Shown here: piece after piece, positions 1 to 8,345 of the stretch | How the letters are laid out: each line of letters begins with the position of its first letter | How positions within the stretch are numbered: the first letter of the stretch is position 1 | Origin: JAFLCA01 sp041907145 | GTDB lineage: Bacteria > Bdellovibrionota_C > UBA2361 > JAFLCA01 | Assembly: GCA_041907145.1 (NCBI GenBank) | Contig: JAYRHW010000130.1 | Location: forward strand, 1-12,370 | DNA length: 12,370 nt | Direction of reading: 5' to 3' | The notes under the pieces: model-generated | What the model saw: only the letters and a program-made list of their open reading frames with translations | Told to the model about the DNA's origin: nothing | Database searches by the model: none | Program-made: the position numbers and the translations under genes

Positions 1-610
1 CGGCGCTGTGGGTAACTACGATAAGCGTGTTACTCAATTCACGTTGCATGCCGAGGAGCAAATCTTGGCATTCTAGCGCCGTCTGCGCGTCCAGATTTCC
101 CGTCGGTTCATCAGCCAACAGCACTGCCGGCTTCGTTACGGCGGCCCGCGCTATCGCAACTCGTTGCTGCTCGCCGCCGGAGAGTTTCCCCGGTACATGA
201 TCGAGCCGAGCAGCAAGCCCGACACGTTCCAGCATTTCCTTAGCAGCGCGAGCACTGTCGTGCTCGGACTTCCCTGAAATCAGCAGAGGCATGGCTACAT
301 TCTCGAGCGCCGTGAACTCCGGCAGCAGGTGATGCGACTGAAAAATGAACCCCACATGGGCTCCGCGAAATCGCGACAGCGCTTCGGAATCGAGACATGC
401 AATGTCCTCACCGTCAAAGCGGATGCAACCTGAGGTTGGACGGTCGAGCCCGCCGAGCAAATGCAGGAGTGTTGACTTACCGATTCCAGAGCGTCCTACG
501 ATTGCTATCGACGCAGTCTCCGGAAACTCGAATGACAGCGCGTCAATGACGACAAGCGTCCGATCGGCGTCACGGTAGGATTTATTCAACTGCTCGACTA
601 CAATCTTCAT
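1..610 (-). CDS. lolD: Lipoprotein-releasing ABC transporter ATP-binding subunit LolD (C-terminus cut off by window start)
   Basis: ATPase that would power extraction of outer-membrane lipoproteins from the inner membrane and hand-over to LolA. It acts at the cytoplasmic face with a LolC/E-type permease. I translated 203 codons from the ATG at 608-610. Visible motifs are Walker A GRSGIGKST (residues 39-47), Q-loop Gln91, signature LSGGEQQR (143-150), Walker B VLLADEPTGNLD (163-174) and the switch His201 in VVTHS. The E. coli protein is about 233 residues, so roughly 30 C-terminal residues lie outside the window. The start is 2 nt after the stop of the permease gene and no clear Shine-Dalgarno precedes it, which suggests translational coupling. 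The closely related MacB/FtsE ATPases share these motifs. The LolD call rests mainly on the adjacent LolC/E-type permease. Confidence 0.9.
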   Translation of the reverse strand, partial: MKIVVEQLNKSYRDADRTLVVIDALSFEFPETASIAIVGRSGIGKSTLLHLLGGLDRPTSGCIRFDGEDIACLDSEALSRFRGAHVGFIFQSHHLLPEFTALENVAMPLLISGKSEHDSARAAKEMLERVGLAARLDHVPGKLSGGEQQRVAIARAAVTKPAVLLADEPTGNLDAQTALECQDLLLGMQRELSNTLIVVTHSA

Positions 611-612
611 AG

Positions 613-1893
613 CTATTCGTAACGCAAGACCTCGCTCGGTTCGACACTGCTCGCACGCCGAGCCGGGTAGATAGTAGCGAGATAACAGATCAAGTACGCG
701 CAGGCCCCTACGAGAGCAAAATTCCAAAACTCCATACGAACGGGCACCGTCGACATCTGGAAAATTCTTTCATCAAGGGGAAACCCATAGCGCTTCAGGG
801 CCAGACATCCGCCGAAGCCAAGGAGCAAGCCGACGACAGTGCCGACGCCACCTATCACCGATCCCTGCATGCGAAAAATCTTTCCGATGCTCGCGGTCGA
901 GGCTCCCATGGTCTTAAGGACGGCAATATCCCGGCGTTTTTCAAGCACGATCATTATCAGCGTACTAATGATGGAGAAGCTGGCCATAACGATGATGAGC
1001 AGCAGTACAATAAAGTACACGTTCTTCTCCAATTTCATGGCGTCGAGCAACGGCTTGTTGGTCTCCGTCCAGGGCTGCGCATAAAATCCTGATGACAAAC
1101 CGCCCAAAACATCAACGATACGCTGGGCTATGGCAGGAGAGTCTTCAATCTGCCGCACGCGGACCTCCAGTCCTGACACGCTCTCACCCATGCCGAAAAA
1201 CTTTTGAGCCTCCGGCAACGATGCGTAAGCCAACCCGCTTTCATACTCGACCAAGCCGCTCTTATATATTCCTGCTACTACGAACCGCCGATACTTCGGC
1301 ATCAACCCGAACGGCGATGACGCCATGGTCGGCGACAGGATCGATATTGGAGCCCCGATGGATAACCCCATGGAACGCGCCAGCTCCTGTCCGATAATGA
1401 GCGCCGGCAGGCTGACATCCTCCATGACCCCCTGTTCGCCCTCGACCTGCATCGCCGCTGGGTGAAACAATTCCTTGACTGCATCAGGATCATGCAAGTA
1501 CTGCGAGAGCTGGGTGACCGCCGAAGTGCCTTCGGAAATACCGCGGATGAGAATGCCAGTCGAACCTGATTGAGAACGAAGCAGCCCTTGATGGTAGGTA
1601 AACGGCGAAACAGAATCTACCCCCGAAACTCCGGCGACCTTGGTGGAAACGTCCTGCCAGTGAGAAATCTTACCGCCAAGGCGCCGCACCACAATATGGG
1701 AGTTTGCGCCGACAATCTTGTTAGTCAGCTCGTACTGAAACCCGGTCATGACGGCCATTACGATATTAAGAACTGCAACGCCGATCGCGACGCCCAAAAT
1801 CGAAATAATCGTGATGATAGTGATGAATGCCTCGCCTCTTCGCGACCACAGGTAGCGCAGCGCGACTTTTCGAGAGAATCCATGCGATGACAA
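613..1893 (-). CDS. lolC: Lipoprotein-releasing system permease, LolC/LolE family
   Basis: Inner-membrane permease of the Lol export complex, 426 residues, close to the usual 400-415. The layout is typical: one N-terminal membrane segment (about 23-48, ITIITIISILGVAIGVAVLN), a large periplasmic domain (about 50-290), then three segments (about 292-316, 345-365, 392-412). A coupling-helix stretch, EKRRDIAVLKTMGAS (318-332), follows the second segment, as in LolC/LolE/FtsX proteins. The start is a TTG at 1891-1893. A GAGG Shine-Dalgarno sits 8 nt upstream and no ATG is available before the in-frame stop, so this start is well supported. It begins 30 bp after lysS and ends 2 bp before lolD. Only one permease is visible. 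It could be LolC with lolE beyond the window, or a LolF-type permease acting as a homodimer; sequence reading alone does not decide this. Confidence 0.9.
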   Translation of the reverse strand: MSSHGFSRKVALRYLWSRRGEAFITIITIISILGVAIGVAVLNIVMAVMTGFQYELTNKIVGANSHIVVRRLGGKISHWQDVSTKVAGVSGVDSVSPFTYHQGLLRSQSGSTGILIRGISEGTSAVTQLSQYLHDPDAVKELFHPAAMQVEGEQGVMEDVSLPALIIGQELARSMGLSIGAPISILSPTMASSPFGLMPKYRRFVVAGIYKSGLVEYESGLAYASLPEAQKFFGMGESVSGLEVRVRQIEDSPAIAQRIVDVLGGLSSGFYAQPWTETNKPLLDAMKLEKNVYFIVLLLIIVMASFSIISTLIMIVLEKRRDIAVLKTMGASTASIGKIFRMQGSVIGGVGTVVGLLLGFGGCLALKRYGFPLDERIFQMSTVPVRMEFWNFALVGACAYLICYLATIYPARRASSVEPSEVLRYE

Positions 1894-1923
1894 GCCAGTT
1901 ACCTCGTTCCCTGAAGAAAATAA

Positions 1924-3444
1924 TTATTCCGTTGCGGCCTGTTCGCTTGGTTCTCCAACTGACTCCTCGTCAGCCCCGGCTGCCCGCGGCTTCAGCTGCG
2001 GGAAGAGCAAGATATCGCGAATAGTCGGGCTGTTGGTCAGCAGCATGACCAGGCGATCGACACCAATCCCCTCCCCAGCCGTCGGTGGCAACCCATACTC
2101 CAGAGCTCGCAGAAAATCCTCGTCGACGTCCGTGGCCTCTTCATCGCCTTGCGCCTTTCGCCGCGCTTGAGCCTCGAAGCGTTCACGCTGATCCTCGGGA
2201 TCGTTGAGTTCGGAGAACGCGTTGCCGGCCTCCATCCCAGCCACAATCAATTCGAAACGATCGGTAATCTTTCCGTCAGCCAGATTTTTCCTGGCCAAAG
2301 GCGATATAGAAAACGGATGATGAGTAATAAAGGTAGGATTGATCAGCTTGTGTTCGACGAGCGCACCCCACAGCGCTTCCAAACAGCGCCCCCAGTCCTC
2401 CGGCTCTTCAAGATGCACGTGATGCTGCTTCGCCGCCGCCTGTACCCCAGCTAAGGTATTGAGATCGATCCCACGACTTACCCCACCCACGCTGTACACC
2501 GATTCCAGCATGCTGATTCGCGGCCAGGGGGGAGTGAAGTCGAGTACCTCCTCTCCGAAAGGAACCTTCAGTGACCCTACGACGGTTTTGGCCAGGTGTA
2601 CGAACAGATCTTCGGTAAGATTCATGAGATCGTCGAAGGTCGCATAGGCCTGATAGAATTCCAGCATGGTAAATTCGGGATTATGCTTCTTGGATAATCC
2701 CTCATTGCGAAATATCCGGCCGATCTCGTAGACGCGCTCAAGGCCACCCACCACCAGCTTCTTTAGAGGCAGCTCCAACGCGATGCGAAGGTGCATCTCC
2801 GTACTGAGCGCGTTGTGGTGTGTCGAAAACGGCTTCGCCGTCGCGCCGCCTGCCGTATAGTGCAGCACAGGGGTCTCCACTTCCAGATAACCCCGTTGAT
2901 CGAGAAAGCTCCTAACTTCGCGGATAATTTGAGCACGCTTCCGGAAAATTTCCCGAACTTCCGGATTTGCTATTAGATCGACATAGCGATACCGATAGCG
3001 CGCCTCTTGGTCTTTGAGTCCGTGCCACTTCTCAGGGAGAGGAATAAGCGACTTGGTAAGTAATCGCAGCTTTTCGACATGCAAGCTCTTTTCCCCGGTC
3101 TTGGTAACAAAGAGGTAGCCGGAAGCTTCGACGATGTCACCGATATCCATGTCCTTGAAGGACGTGTAGGATTGTTCACCAATTTCATCGCGCTTGATGT
3201 AAAGCTGTATCTTCGCGGACCCGTCGAGCAAATGCGCAAAGGCAGCCTTGCCCATATGTCGAACCTGCACGAGTCGCCCAGCGATCGTAAAACGTCGCGA
3301 CTCAGCGGGGTCCACAACTTCCATCGCCAAGAGCGATTTCGCCGACGACGTGACCTTCACGTCGTTCGGAAAGGGATAGCCCTGCTCGCGAAGCTTCGCC
3401 AACTTCGCAAAGCGCACTCGCTCTTGTTCGGATCGCTCAATCAT
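1924..3444 (-). CDS. lysS: Lysyl-tRNA synthetase, class II
   Basis: Charges tRNA-Lys with lysine in the cytoplasm. From the chosen ATG (3442-3444) it is 506 residues, matching the roughly 500 of bacterial LysS. It has an N-terminal anticodon-binding OB-fold (about 50-135) and a class II catalytic core. Motif 1 lies near RGYLEVETP (184-192). Motif 2 is IFRNEGLSKKHNPEFTMLEFY (about 244-264), containing the ATP-binding Arg. Motif 3 is GEGIGVDRLVMLL (457-469). The lysine-site stretch GMEAGNAFSELNDP is also present. The frame stays open to a TTG at 3502-3504, giving 526 residues, but that TTG lies inside the -35 box of a good promoter. The transcript would start near 3470, so the ATG is preferred. 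The last 20 or so residues are an acidic tail (DEESVGEPSEQAATE). It probably leads an operon with the Lol genes. Confidence 0.96.
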   Translation of the reverse strand: MIERSEQERVRFAKLAKLREQGYPFPNDVKVTSSAKSLLAMEVVDPAESRRFTIAGRLVQVRHMGKAAFAHLLDGSAKIQLYIKRDEIGEQSYTSFKDMDIGDIVEASGYLFVTKTGEKSLHVEKLRLLTKSLIPLPEKWHGLKDQEARYRYRYVDLIANPEVREIFRKRAQIIREVRSFLDQRGYLEVETPVLHYTAGGATAKPFSTHHNALSTEMHLRIALELPLKKLVVGGLERVYEIGRIFRNEGLSKKHNPEFTMLEFYQAYATFDDLMNLTEDLFVHLAKTVVGSLKVPFGEEVLDFTPPWPRISMLESVYSVGGVSRGIDLNTLAGVQAAAKQHHVHLEEPEDWGRCLEALWGALVEHKLINPTFITHHPFSISPLARKNLADGKITDRFELIVAGMEAGNAFSELNDPEDQRERFEAQARRKAQGDEEATDVDEDFLRALEYGLPPTAGEGIGVDRLVMLLTNSPTIRDILLFPQLKPRAAGADEESVGEPSEQAATE

Positions 3445-3476
3445 AGTGATACACCCAGCCCTCAGGAGTCCGATGC

Positions 3477-3504
3477 ATTCTAGCGAAATAACTGGATTTT
3501 TCAA
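3477..3504 (-). promoter_or_regulatory. Sigma70-type promoter of lysS
   Basis: Reading the minus strand, TTGAAA (3499-3504) and TAGAAT (3477-3482) are separated by 16 bp. Each matches the consensus hexamer at five of six positions. The predicted transcription start is near 3470, about 25 nt before the lysS ATG. The sequence falls in the 88-bp gap after the hydrolase gene, so lysS and the Lol genes need not depend on read-through from the hydrolase. Confidence 0.65.
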
Positions 3505-3532
3505 GACAGGCAGTCCGGTATCGAGACCGCTG

Positions 3533-4684
3533 CTAGGCCTTTACATAGCCTAATTGGGTGAAGAAGCGCAGAACCTCGGCAAAGGCTTGAGAACGCTTAA
3601 ATTGAGCGACGTGTCCGCCACGGAACCACAAAAGCTGCGGACGCTTCCAGTGCTCCCACAACAGGCGCGGCTGACGTGGGGGCACAACCCTGTCCCCGAT
3701 TCCGGCGATAATGAGCATGCGATCCTTGCCGGTCTTAGGCTGGTAAGATAGCGGACAATGCATGGCGAAGGCGGCGCGCAAATCTTCCAAAGATATCCCT
3801 GCGTCGAAGAGGCTCTTGAACTGCGGATCGCGAGTCAATATTTCCCAAGCCACTTCAGCCATGGAAATCATGGGGACGATCGGCACGCAGAATGCCAAGG
3901 CATCCAGAGCAGCCCAAAGACATCCGACGTATGCCCCGAGACTCATGCCCATGCAGCCTATCGGCCCGGCGCCGCGGCTGGCTAGATACAGCCGCAAATT
4001 GCGCAGATCCGATATCGCCTGGCCCATGGCCTCATTTGTTCGGGAAAGATTAATGCTCGGGAAGAGCAAGTTATCGAAATCATCCGCCGCTTTTGGTTTG
4101 CGGCGCCCATGATAGGGCAGCTCAATCAGCGCTACGTCAAATCCCAGCTTATAGAAAAATCCCGGCATGAACGCCAAGGAGTTAATTCGCTGATCACCCA
4201 TGGTCCAACCATGCACCGCTACAATAGTGGGACGGCCGGCACCCTGATGCCGCCAAATTCGCGCATGCACCTGACGATTTTCTTTTCGTGCCTCGAACTC
4301 GGCTGCGAATGCGGGATCATGAGGCTTGTAGGTGGACTCGAAGGCCACATCCAACACCTCGCCATCGCCCAGCCCATGGAAGCTCGACTCGCGGACCACC
4401 GGGGTAATGGTCGGTGCCTCGAAGAATGTCGCCGGATCTTTTGCCCAGAGGAGCCCCTCCCGCGAGGCCGTGTAATAGGCGAGCATTCGCCTGCAAGCGG
4501 ATACATCAACAGAGGTAGTGGGATGGCGATAGGTAAAGGCGGAGAGTTGCTTGGAAATCCACCCTAAGGCGCGATCAAGTTCTGCGCCGCCTGTCAGGGT
4601 AAGGCGCTCGAACTGACTCAAGCGATTTTCCGGGGAGCTGTCTACCACGCAGTAGTCAGCAGGCTCCGGACGATCATCGAACAC
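3533..4684 (-). CDS. Alpha/beta hydrolase of unknown substrate
   Basis: Serine hydrolase of the alpha/beta fold, about 383 residues from the GTG at 4682-4684. In the numbering of the longest open frame (390 residues, TTG at 4705) the visible elements are the oxyanion-hole HGW (165-167), nucleophile elbow GMSLG with Ser255, acid Asp338 in GIGDRVVPP, and catalytic His365 in GGHVAQF. The triad is complete. The strand and loop LIELPYHGRRKP (193-204) resembles the ABHD18-like branch, but I cannot name a substrate. About 150 residues precede the core, more than in minimal hydrolases, and may form a cap or accessory domain. I chose GTG because GGGAG (4693-4697) sits exactly 8 nt upstream; the TTG at 4705 has no comparable site. 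No signal peptide is seen, so it is probably cytoplasmic. It lies upstream of lysS on the same strand, with an 88-bp gap. Confidence 0.85.
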   Translation of the reverse strand: MFDDRPEPADYCVVDSSPENRLSQFERLTLTGGAELDRALGWISKQLSAFTYRHPTTSVDVSACRRMLAYYTASREGLLWAKDPATFFEAPTITPVVRESSFHGLGDGEVLDVAFESTYKPHDPAFAAEFEARKENRQVHARIWRHQGAGRPTIVAVHGWTMGDQRINSLAFMPGFFYKLGFDVALIELPYHGRRKPKAADDFDNLLFPSINLSRTNEAMGQAISDLRNLRLYLASRGAGPIGCMGMSLGAYVGCLWAALDALAFCVPIVPMISMAEVAWEILTRDPQFKSLFDAGISLEDLRAAFAMHCPLSYQPKTGKDRMLIIAGIGDRVVPPRQPRLLWEHWKRPQLLWFRGGHVAQFKRSQAFAEVLRFFTQLGYVKA

Positions 4685-4716
4685 GCTCAAAACTCCCTGT
4701 AACAACCGTTTGCTCT

Positions 4717-4745
4717 GCTAAACCTGCTCGAAACTGCGGTGACAA
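4717..4745 (-). promoter_or_regulatory. Possible promoter of the alpha/beta hydrolase gene
   Basis: On the minus strand TTGTCA (4740-4745) and TTTAGC (4717-4722) are 17 bp apart. The -35 is good and the -10 is poor. A start near 4710 would give a leader of about 25 nt carrying the GGGAG site before the GTG at 4684. This fits the chosen start. Confidence 0.3.
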
Positions 4746-4761
4746 GCGTATGGTCGACCCT

Positions 4762-4821
4762 AAAGCTTGAGCGAGTAGGAGATTTTCGCAAAAAGAGCTA
4801 TTCCCGCTTCTCGCTCGCTTT
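4762..4821. repeat. Imperfect inverted repeat in the divergent intergenic region
   Basis: The left arm, AAAGC-TT-GAGCGAG (4762-4775), pairs with CTCGCTCGCTTT (4810-4821) apart from a two-base bulge; the loop is 34 nt. It lies in the 252-bp gap between the hydrolase (minus) and mpg (plus) genes. It could be a regulatory dyad, a weak hairpin, or chance. Apart from this and the hydrolase promoter candidate, I see only an isolated TATAAC (4909-4914) with no -35 partner that might serve mpg. Confidence 0.3.
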
Positions 4822-4936
4822 CCTATTATTATGACGCAAAGTCGAGGGCCCCGGAATCGACCACGAGCGTGTTTTTCCTGAAGCCCGCCCCCTGCATCAT
4901 GGTAGGTGTATAACCATTCAGTATTACTACCCTTTC

Positions 4937-5518
4937 ATGCTAAGGCTGCCCGAACGCTTCTACACTCGTCCAACATTACAGGTAGCTCGTGCGCTGCTTG
5001 GTATGGTGCTTTGGACTGAAGTCAACGGCAAGCGCACTTCCGGAAGAATTGTAGAAGTGGAAGCCTACCTTGGGGACATTGACCCGGCGGCCCATTCGTT
5101 TCGGGGGCGCACTCCACGCAACCGTGCCATGTTCGAGACAGGCGGCACCTGCTATGTCTATTTTATCTATGGGATGCATTTCTGTGTTAATGTCAGCACC
5201 AGACAGACCGGGATTGGCGAAGCAGTACTGATTCGAGCAATCGAGCCGCTCGAAGGCGTAGCGACCATGCGTCGACGTCGAGGGCTCACGGACATACGAC
5301 AGCTCTCCAATGGTCCAGGAAAACTATGTCAGGCGCTGGCGGTAGATAGGCGAGTGTATGGCGAGCATTTTTCCTATTCTCGACGTATAGGTATTTCTCC
5401 AGGTTTACGTCTAAAACACGAGAAGATTATTTCGACACCTCGTATCGGCATCAGGCGTGCAGTGAAAAAGCCATGGCGATTCCTCCTTCAGAGCAGCTCT
5501 TTTGTCAGTGATCGATGA
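4937..5518 (+). CDS. mpg: DNA-3-methyladenine glycosylase, Mpg/AAG family
   Basis: Base-excision repair enzyme that flips out and removes alkylated and deaminated purines (3-methyladenine, hypoxanthine, ethenoadenine in the characterised family). It is 193 residues, a normal length for the bacterial form. By eye alignment to human AAG the key residues are all present: catalytic Glu42 (human E125) in VEVEAY, intercalating Tyr44 (Y127), His53 (H136), Tyr75 (Y159) in YVYFIYGMH, and Asn85 (N169). The C-terminal PRIGI and PWRF motifs are also there, so the protein looks intact. The start is an ATG without an obvious Shine-Dalgarno. Its stop overlaps the start of the hybrid kinase gene by 4 nt (ATGA, 5515-5518), so the two are probably translated together. 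That is an unusual partner for a constitutive repair enzyme. Confidence 0.95.
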   Translation: MLRLPERFYTRPTLQVARALLGMVLWTEVNGKRTSGRIVEVEAYLGDIDPAAHSFRGRTPRNRAMFETGGTCYVYFIYGMHFCVNVSTRQTGIGEAVLIRAIEPLEGVATMRRRRGLTDIRQLSNGPGKLCQALAVDRRVYGEHFSYSRRIGISPGLRLKHEKIISTPRIGIRRAVKKPWRFLLQSSSFVSDR

Positions 5519-8190
5519 AGAACGATTCCAAGCACGAGCCATCGGCCTCAGCAAGCAGTGAGATAGCGAGCACCATGAGTGTTTGGCTGGTTCCACTTGC
5601 CGTGTTTGTGCTCGGATCTGCGTTGTCGATTGTCGGCGCCGGCGCATTGCGCGACGAAGCTCGCCGAGCAGACGCCCTTCGATTCGAGCAGCGCGTCGAT
5701 AGCATCGAAGAAACCATCAACGCGTCCATGCATGCTTTGGAGCGCATCGCGCGCTTCGCCCAAGCCATGTTCATGGCCAGTCAATCCGTAGAGCCGGAGG
5801 AATGGAGCACCTATGTTCGCTCTATTGCACTCGAGGCCTACCCTGGTATCGCCGGACTTGGATTCGCGCAGCGCGTATCAAGCGCCGGACTTCAAGCATT
5901 CACGGCGAGAATGCGATCGCTTGGGGAGCGGGCGTTCTCCCCCCACTCCCTCGGCCCGGCACCCGATCACTTGGTGGTCTCTCTGTTCGAGCCTCGCGCA
6001 TGGGACCTTTCCCTGCTCGGCGAGGATCTAGCCGCACTTCCGCTGCTCAACGCGACGGCCGATCGCGCGCGATTCGAGGACACCAGCGCCCTGTCCTCAA
6101 AAATGTCCATTCGGTTCGATGGCACCAGTGTTCCCGGGGCGTACCTATTTATTCCTGTCCATCGGCCAACAGCTCCGCATACCCCTGAAAGCGTGGAGGG
6201 CTTCGTCTTTGTTCGCATAGAGTACGCCAAGGCGTTGGCGGAGCTCTCTGCGCTTCAAAACGAAGAGGTTGAGCTCGATATTTACGATGGAACGACACAA
6301 TCTCCCGAAAGCACGATCTTTCTCTCCCCTCGCATTGAGGCCTCTCAGTTTGAAAATCCGTCCGACCTTGTCTCTATTCGCAGTCTGACCTTCTTCGGTC
6401 AGCCGTGGACGCTAAAGTTTTTCGGTTCGGCAGAATTTGCCCGGGCCCAGTCTCCCTATTCGATACCGCTCGCGTTCAGCTTTGGCCTCGTGGCCAGCGC
6501 CTTACTCGCCATCGCCATCTGGGCGCTTGGCCGATCGCAGTACCGCGCGCGCCGAATAGCCATGGATATGACCACCGACTTGCGCCGAAGTCAGGAGCGC
6601 TTTGATTTGGTGATGCGTGCGGTAAATGACGGTATCTGGGATTGGGATTTGTTGACCAACCAGGTTTACTACTCTCCGCGTTACTGCGAGATCATCGGCT
6701 TCTCCCAGGATGAGATTCCGCGAACTCTAGACAGTTTTGCCTCTCGCCTGCATCCGGATGACCGCGATCGAGTATTCGCTGCGGTTCAACGCTATATTGC
6801 CGACCACAAGTCATATGACATCGAATTCCGCTTTCAGCATCGCCAGGGTCATTACCTATGGATTCGTGCTCGAGGACAGGCAGTATGGGACAATCAAGGC
6901 CGAGCCGTTCGAATGGCCGGCTCCCATTCCGATATCACGTTGGCTAGACACAATGAAGAACAGCTGCGTTTGGCAAAGGAGGTAGCCGAAGCGGCGGCGC
7001 GAACAAAGAGTGAATTTCTCGCGAATATGAGCCACGAGATCCGCACACCAATGAACGGAATTATAGGCATGACCGATCTGGCGCTGCAGACCCCGCTCTC
7101 CGCCGAGCAGCTCGACTATCTAGAAACAGTCAAGAGCTCCGCAACCTCCCTTCTTACCATCATCAATGACGTATTGGACTTCTCCAAAATCGACGCCGGC
7201 AAACTCGTGATTGCGCCGCAGCCTTTTGAATTATTGAAGTTCGTCGATCGCATCATGCATTTATTAGCTCTCCGCGCGTCGGAGAAGCAGGTTGCCTTTT
7301 CGCAGCGGATTGAAGACAACGTGCCGATTTGGGTCGTGGGCGATGAAATTCGCCTCGGGCAGGTGTTGATAAACCTTTTGGGAAACGCGATTAAATTTAC
7401 TCCCGCGGGCGGCAAAGTCGAACTTCTGGTTAGGGCGCTCCCACACCGCGAAGTGTCTCAACCGATGGCCGTCGAGCTTGTTTTCATTATTAGCGATACG
7501 GGAATCGGGATTGCACCGGAGAAATTGGAAAAGATTTTCGAGGCATTCGTGCAGGCCGATACTTCGGTAACACGCGAGTTCGGCGGCACAGGGCTCGGAT
7601 TGACCATTTCACGCAAGCTGGTCTCACTCATGGGCGGACGCATCGACGTCAAGAGCATTCCGGGGGGCGGATCAACCTTCACCTTTTCCGTCCCGGTTCA
7701 GGTGAGTGAGCCCAGGGCGCCGAGCCTCGAACGGGAGGAGCCGCGGGTGGCGGTTACCCTGACCCCTGTCCCGCAGTCCCGACACATCCTACTCGCGGAG
7801 GACAATCCGGTTAATGAACGCCTTGCTCGCCGTGTACTCGAAAAGCAGGGGTACGTCGTTACCGTCGCGCGCAATGGACGAGAAGCTATAGACCTTGCTT
7901 GCGCCTCGACGAATCCTAATCCGTTCGACGCAATCCTTATGGATATTCAAATGCCCCTAATCGACGGACTGGAGGCGACGCAGGCGATCCGTCGTTTTGA
8001 AAAGCAGATAAACCGCCACACTCCCATAATAGCGATGACCGCGAATGCCATGGAAGGCGATCGCGAGCGCTGCCTGGATGCCGGCATGGACGACTACATA
8101 TCCAAGCCAATCGATATTCAACATTTGACGGCTGTCGTTCAGCGCTGGAACCCCTCGCCTCCTTCACAGCTTTCGGCAGAAATCCGCTAA
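5515..8190 (+). CDS. Membrane hybrid sensor histidine kinase (CHASE-PAS-HisKA-HATPase-REC)
   Basis: Inner-membrane sensor kinase with a fused receiver, 891 residues. Order: membrane segment 1 (about 23-45); periplasmic CHASE-like domain (about 60-300, with AYPGIAGLGFAQRV and GAYLFIPVHRP); membrane segment 2 (about 316-338); PAS_3-type fold with PAC (about 360-480); HisKA with phospho-His507 in NMSHEIRTPMNGI; HATPase with N-box (617-628), DTGIGI (661-666) and GGTGLGL (690-696); and receiver (about 756-875) with Glu762/Asp763, phospho-Asp810 in LMDIQMP, Thr842 and Lys864. All catalytic positions are intact. There is no Hpt domain and no DNA-binding output, so the signal must leave through a separate phosphotransfer protein or response regulator not in this window. 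CHASE domains bind small extracellular ligands in known cases; the ligand here is unknown. The start overlaps the mpg stop; Met21 (5575) is an alternative. Confidence 0.93.
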   Translation: MKNDSKHEPSASASSEIASTMSVWLVPLAVFVLGSALSIVGAGALRDEARRADALRFEQRVDSIEETINASMHALERIARFAQAMFMASQSVEPEEWSTYVRSIALEAYPGIAGLGFAQRVSSAGLQAFTARMRSLGERAFSPHSLGPAPDHLVVSLFEPRAWDLSLLGEDLAALPLLNATADRARFEDTSALSSKMSIRFDGTSVPGAYLFIPVHRPTAPHTPESVEGFVFVRIEYAKALAELSALQNEEVELDIYDGTTQSPESTIFLSPRIEASQFENPSDLVSIRSLTFFGQPWTLKFFGSAEFARAQSPYSIPLAFSFGLVASALLAIAIWALGRSQYRARRIAMDMTTDLRRSQERFDLVMRAVNDGIWDWDLLTNQVYYSPRYCEIIGFSQDEIPRTLDSFASRLHPDDRDRVFAAVQRYIADHKSYDIEFRFQHRQGHYLWIRARGQAVWDNQGRAVRMAGSHSDITLARHNEEQLRLAKEVAEAAARTKSEFLANMSHEIRTPMNGIIGMTDLALQTPLSAEQLDYLETVKSSATSLLTIINDVLDFSKIDAGKLVIAPQPFELLKFVDRIMHLLALRASEKQVAFSQRIEDNVPIWVVGDEIRLGQVLINLLGNAIKFTPAGGKVELLVRALPHREVSQPMAVELVFIISDTGIGIAPEKLEKIFEAFVQADTSVTREFGGTGLGLTISRKLVSLMGGRIDVKSIPGGGSTFTFSVPVQVSEPRAPSLEREEPRVAVTLTPVPQSRHILLAEDNPVNERLARRVLEKQGYVVTVARNGREAIDLACASTNPNPFDAILMDIQMPLIDGLEATQAIRRFEKQINRHTPIIAMTANAMEGDRERCLDAGMDDYISKPIDIQHLTAVVQRWNPSPPSQLSAEIR

Positions 8191-8257
8191 CGCTGCCGCC
8201 GGCTTAGGTCCCAGTCAGATCTAGTCGGTATTGGACAGAACCTGCTCGCCCCTTAAA

Positions 8258-8286
8258 TTGACTAGCGTTCTTGCCGCTGTTACGCT
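8258..8286 (+). promoter_or_regulatory. Possible promoter before the 302-residue hypothetical gene
   Basis: TTGACT (8258-8263), 17-bp spacer, TACGCT (8281-8286). The -35 is good and the -10 is weak. It lies in the 155-bp gap after the kinase gene. The arrangement resembles the one before the next gene (9259-9287). Confidence 0.35.
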
Positions 8287-8345
8287 CCTTAAACTCGCTT
8301 CCGAGCGCTTTTCTGCCGCAGGATTGCGGGTTCCGGTAAAGGTAA

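Noticed and set aside
3079..3483. Plus-strand open frame of 134 codons across the 5' part of lysS
   Set aside because: It is antisense to well-conserved LysS coding sequence and covers its promoter.
3445..3532. Possible prfB end with programmed frameshift upstream of lysS
   Set aside because: prfB often precedes lysS, but here the upstream gene is a hydrolase and the gap contains a promoter. No release-factor motif is present.
4109..4567. Plus-strand open frame of 152 codons opposite the hydrolase
   Set aside because: It is antisense to a hydrolase with a complete catalytic triad, and its product shows no domain pattern.
4909..4914. TATAAC as the mpg promoter -10
   Set aside because: There is no acceptable -35 at the correct distance and no extended -10, so it is not listed as a promoter.
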